Assembly (NCBI GenBank): GCA_003152695.1
Contig: PMAT01000028.1
Location: forward strand, 30,660 to 63,495
From: Acidobacteriaceae bacterium
GTDB lineage: Bacteria; Acidobacteriota; Terriglobia; Terriglobales; Acidobacteriaceae
Direction: 5' to 3'
Length of the DNA stretch: 32,836 nt
This document shows, piece after piece, positions 31,710-32,836 of the stretch (positions are counted from its first letter, which is position 1; every line of letters starts with the position of its first letter). Both the position numbers and the translations under genes were made by a program. The notes under the pieces are model-generated. The model was not told where the DNA came from. It did not search any database and saw nothing but the letters and a program-made list of their open reading frames with translations.

Positions 31710-32836
31710 TTAGTTGGCAAGCGAGTCTAGCAATTTGCCGTCCGCACTGAAGATATCCAGCTTGACCGACAGCTTTCCGTCCAGCCGGTGGGTCGCACAG
31801 GACAAGCATGGATCGTAGGCGCGGATCGACATTTCTACTGTATTCAGCACTCCCTGGTCGTACACGCCGTTATGGATCAAACTCTTGGCGGCCTGCGTGA
31901 CCGACATATTGATGGGAGCGTTGTTGTGGGTGGTGCCCACAATCAGGTTGACGTTGGTGATCATGCCGTCGGCATCGGTGGTGTAGTCGTGGATGAGCGT
32001 GCCGCGCGGCGCTTCGGTGACGCCTACGCCTCGCGCTGCCCGTGGCGTAACTTTCACCCGCGTCTCCGTGCTGATGATCTCGGGATCGTCGAGCAAGCGC
32101 ACGGTGTTTTCGGCGTTGTAGAGCAACTCGATCAACCGCGCCCAGTGATAGAGCAGGGTGAGCTGTGCCGGCCGCCCGAACTTGGCGCGAAACTCCTCCA
32201 GTTCGGCCTGCGCCAGCGGCGTGTCGATATAGTCGCAGGTGTTGATGCGAGCCAGCGTGTTGGCACGATACACGCCCTTGGGGTTTTCCACATCCATGGA
32301 GAAACCTTCGCCCCATTGTTTGGCGTAGGGGAACTTCAAGTAGCTCCACGGTTCGATATGCTCAGAAATGAACTCCGTATAGCGGTCATACGGAAAGTCC
32401 TGGTAGGAACCAGTGGGCGTCATGAGGCGAAGCTTTCCGTCGTAGAGGTTGAGCGCCCCGTCTTCCTTGACCGTGCCGATAAAGCCGGTCGTGATAACTC
32501 CTAGCGACTTCACCACGTCGAGATATTTGGGGAAGACGTTCTCCTTGGCAAAAGCAATGGAGAACTTGGCGAGTTCCAGCGCGTCATCGGCCTGCTTGCG
32601 CAACTGATCGCGCTCGTCCGCTGCCAAAGGTTTGCTGAATCCGCCAGGAACCGCCGCCTGGGGATGGATCGATTTGCCCGCCAGGACTTCCAGCATCTTG
32701 GCGCACATGTGCCGCACTTTCACCACTTGTCTGGCAATGTCGGGGGCTGCCTGCAACACCCCGATAACATTGCGGACCGAGTAAGGCGCATCCGGCCCCA
32801 GCAGGAAATCGGCTCCCGCCAGGAAGTAGAAGTGCA
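31710..32836 (-). CDS. mvhA: [NiFe]-hydrogenase large subunit, group 3 (MvhA-like), N terminus beyond the window
   Basis: About 374 C-terminal residues are visible; the gene continues past the right edge (upstream frame HFYFLAGADFLLGPDAP). Catalytic-subunit landmarks are YLKFPYAKQWG, GVYRANTLARINTCDYIDTP, GVGVTEAPRGTLIHDYTTDA, NLIVGTTHNNAPINMSVTQA and the C-terminal Ni ligand motif DPCLSCATH. After that His, 25 residues remain (RLDGKLSV to DSLAN), the peptide expected to be cut by the adjacent protease. The E-A-P-R-G-T-L and C-A-T-H forms, together with MvhD, support group 3c (Hdr-linked) rather than group 1. The small subunit is presumably upstream, outside the window. Confidence 0.92.
   Translation of the reverse strand, partial: HFYFLAGADFLLGPDAPYSVRNVIGVLQAAPDIARQVVKVRHMCAKMLEVLAGKSIHPQAAVPGGFSKPLAADERDQLRKQADDALELAKFSIAFAKENVFPKYLDVVKSLGVITTGFIGTVKEDGALNLYDGKLRLMTPTGSYQDFPYDRYTEFISEHIEPWSYLKFPYAKQWGEGFSMDVENPKGVYRANTLARINTCDYIDTPLAQAELEEFRAKFGRPAQLTLLYHWARLIELLYNAENTVRLLDDPEIISTETRVKVTPRAARGVGVTEAPRGTLIHDYTTDADGMITNVNLIVGTTHNNAPINMSVTQAAKSLIHNGVYDQGVLNTVEMSIRAYDPCLSCATHRLDGKLSVKLDIFSADGKLLDSLAN

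Overview
The window reads like a chromosomal segment of an Acidobacteriota bacterium (Terriglobia/Koribacter-like). This is an inference from three things: moderately high GC, a 1108-residue Oar-type TonB-dependent receptor with an N-terminal carboxypeptidase-regulatory domain, and the mix of housekeeping genes with lone toxin-antitoxin, Uma2 and S41 protease genes. No taxonomic marker such as rRNA is present.

Layout. 1-1676: the start of an S41/PDZ protease gene running off the left edge, then a higBA toxin-antitoxin module with its own promoter/operator. 1837-4678: hemL (tetrapyrrole synthesis), a polysaccharide deacetylase and a deoxynucleoside kinase. 4747-10574, all on the minus strand: leuD, a leuB remnant, a LolA/LolB-like envelope protein, a long-form dCTP deaminase and a secreted prolyl oligopeptidase. 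10722-11490: tRNA-Asn(GTT) with a near-consensus promoter, followed by a broken SGNH-hydrolase lipoprotein gene. 11617-14995: the TonB-dependent receptor with a strong terminator. 14996-15457: the only gene-free stretch longer than 300 bases, holding a nested dyad. 15458-19489: sucA, a frameshifted sirtuin gene and a Uma2-like gene. 19540-22310: feoAB under a likely Fur-type operator, then a chagasin-like cysteine-protease inhibitor. 22481-24573: an ion-transporter-superfamily permease and an anchored protein of unknown function.

24843-32836 is the most interesting part. It is a tightly packed minus-strand operon. In transcription order it encodes a group-3-like [NiFe]-hydrogenase large subunit (entering from the right edge), its maturation endopeptidase, a 66-residue unknown protein, a QmoC-like HdrC-cytochrome b membrane protein, a 1489-residue flavin/iron-sulfur giant, and MvhD. 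The giant consists of one HdrA/QmoA-like module split by a GltD-like NAD(P)H-binding flavoprotein, followed by a second complete HdrA. Coupled stops and starts and good ribosome binding sites suggest a single complex. The inferred role is hydrogenase electrons passing through MvhD to the HdrA flavins, with branches to NAD(P) (GltD module) and to the membrane quinone pool (QmoC). No HdrB is present in the window.

Several loci look decayed or contain single-base lesions: the leuB fragment, the SGNH hydrolase and the sirtuin. Some of these could be assembly errors.
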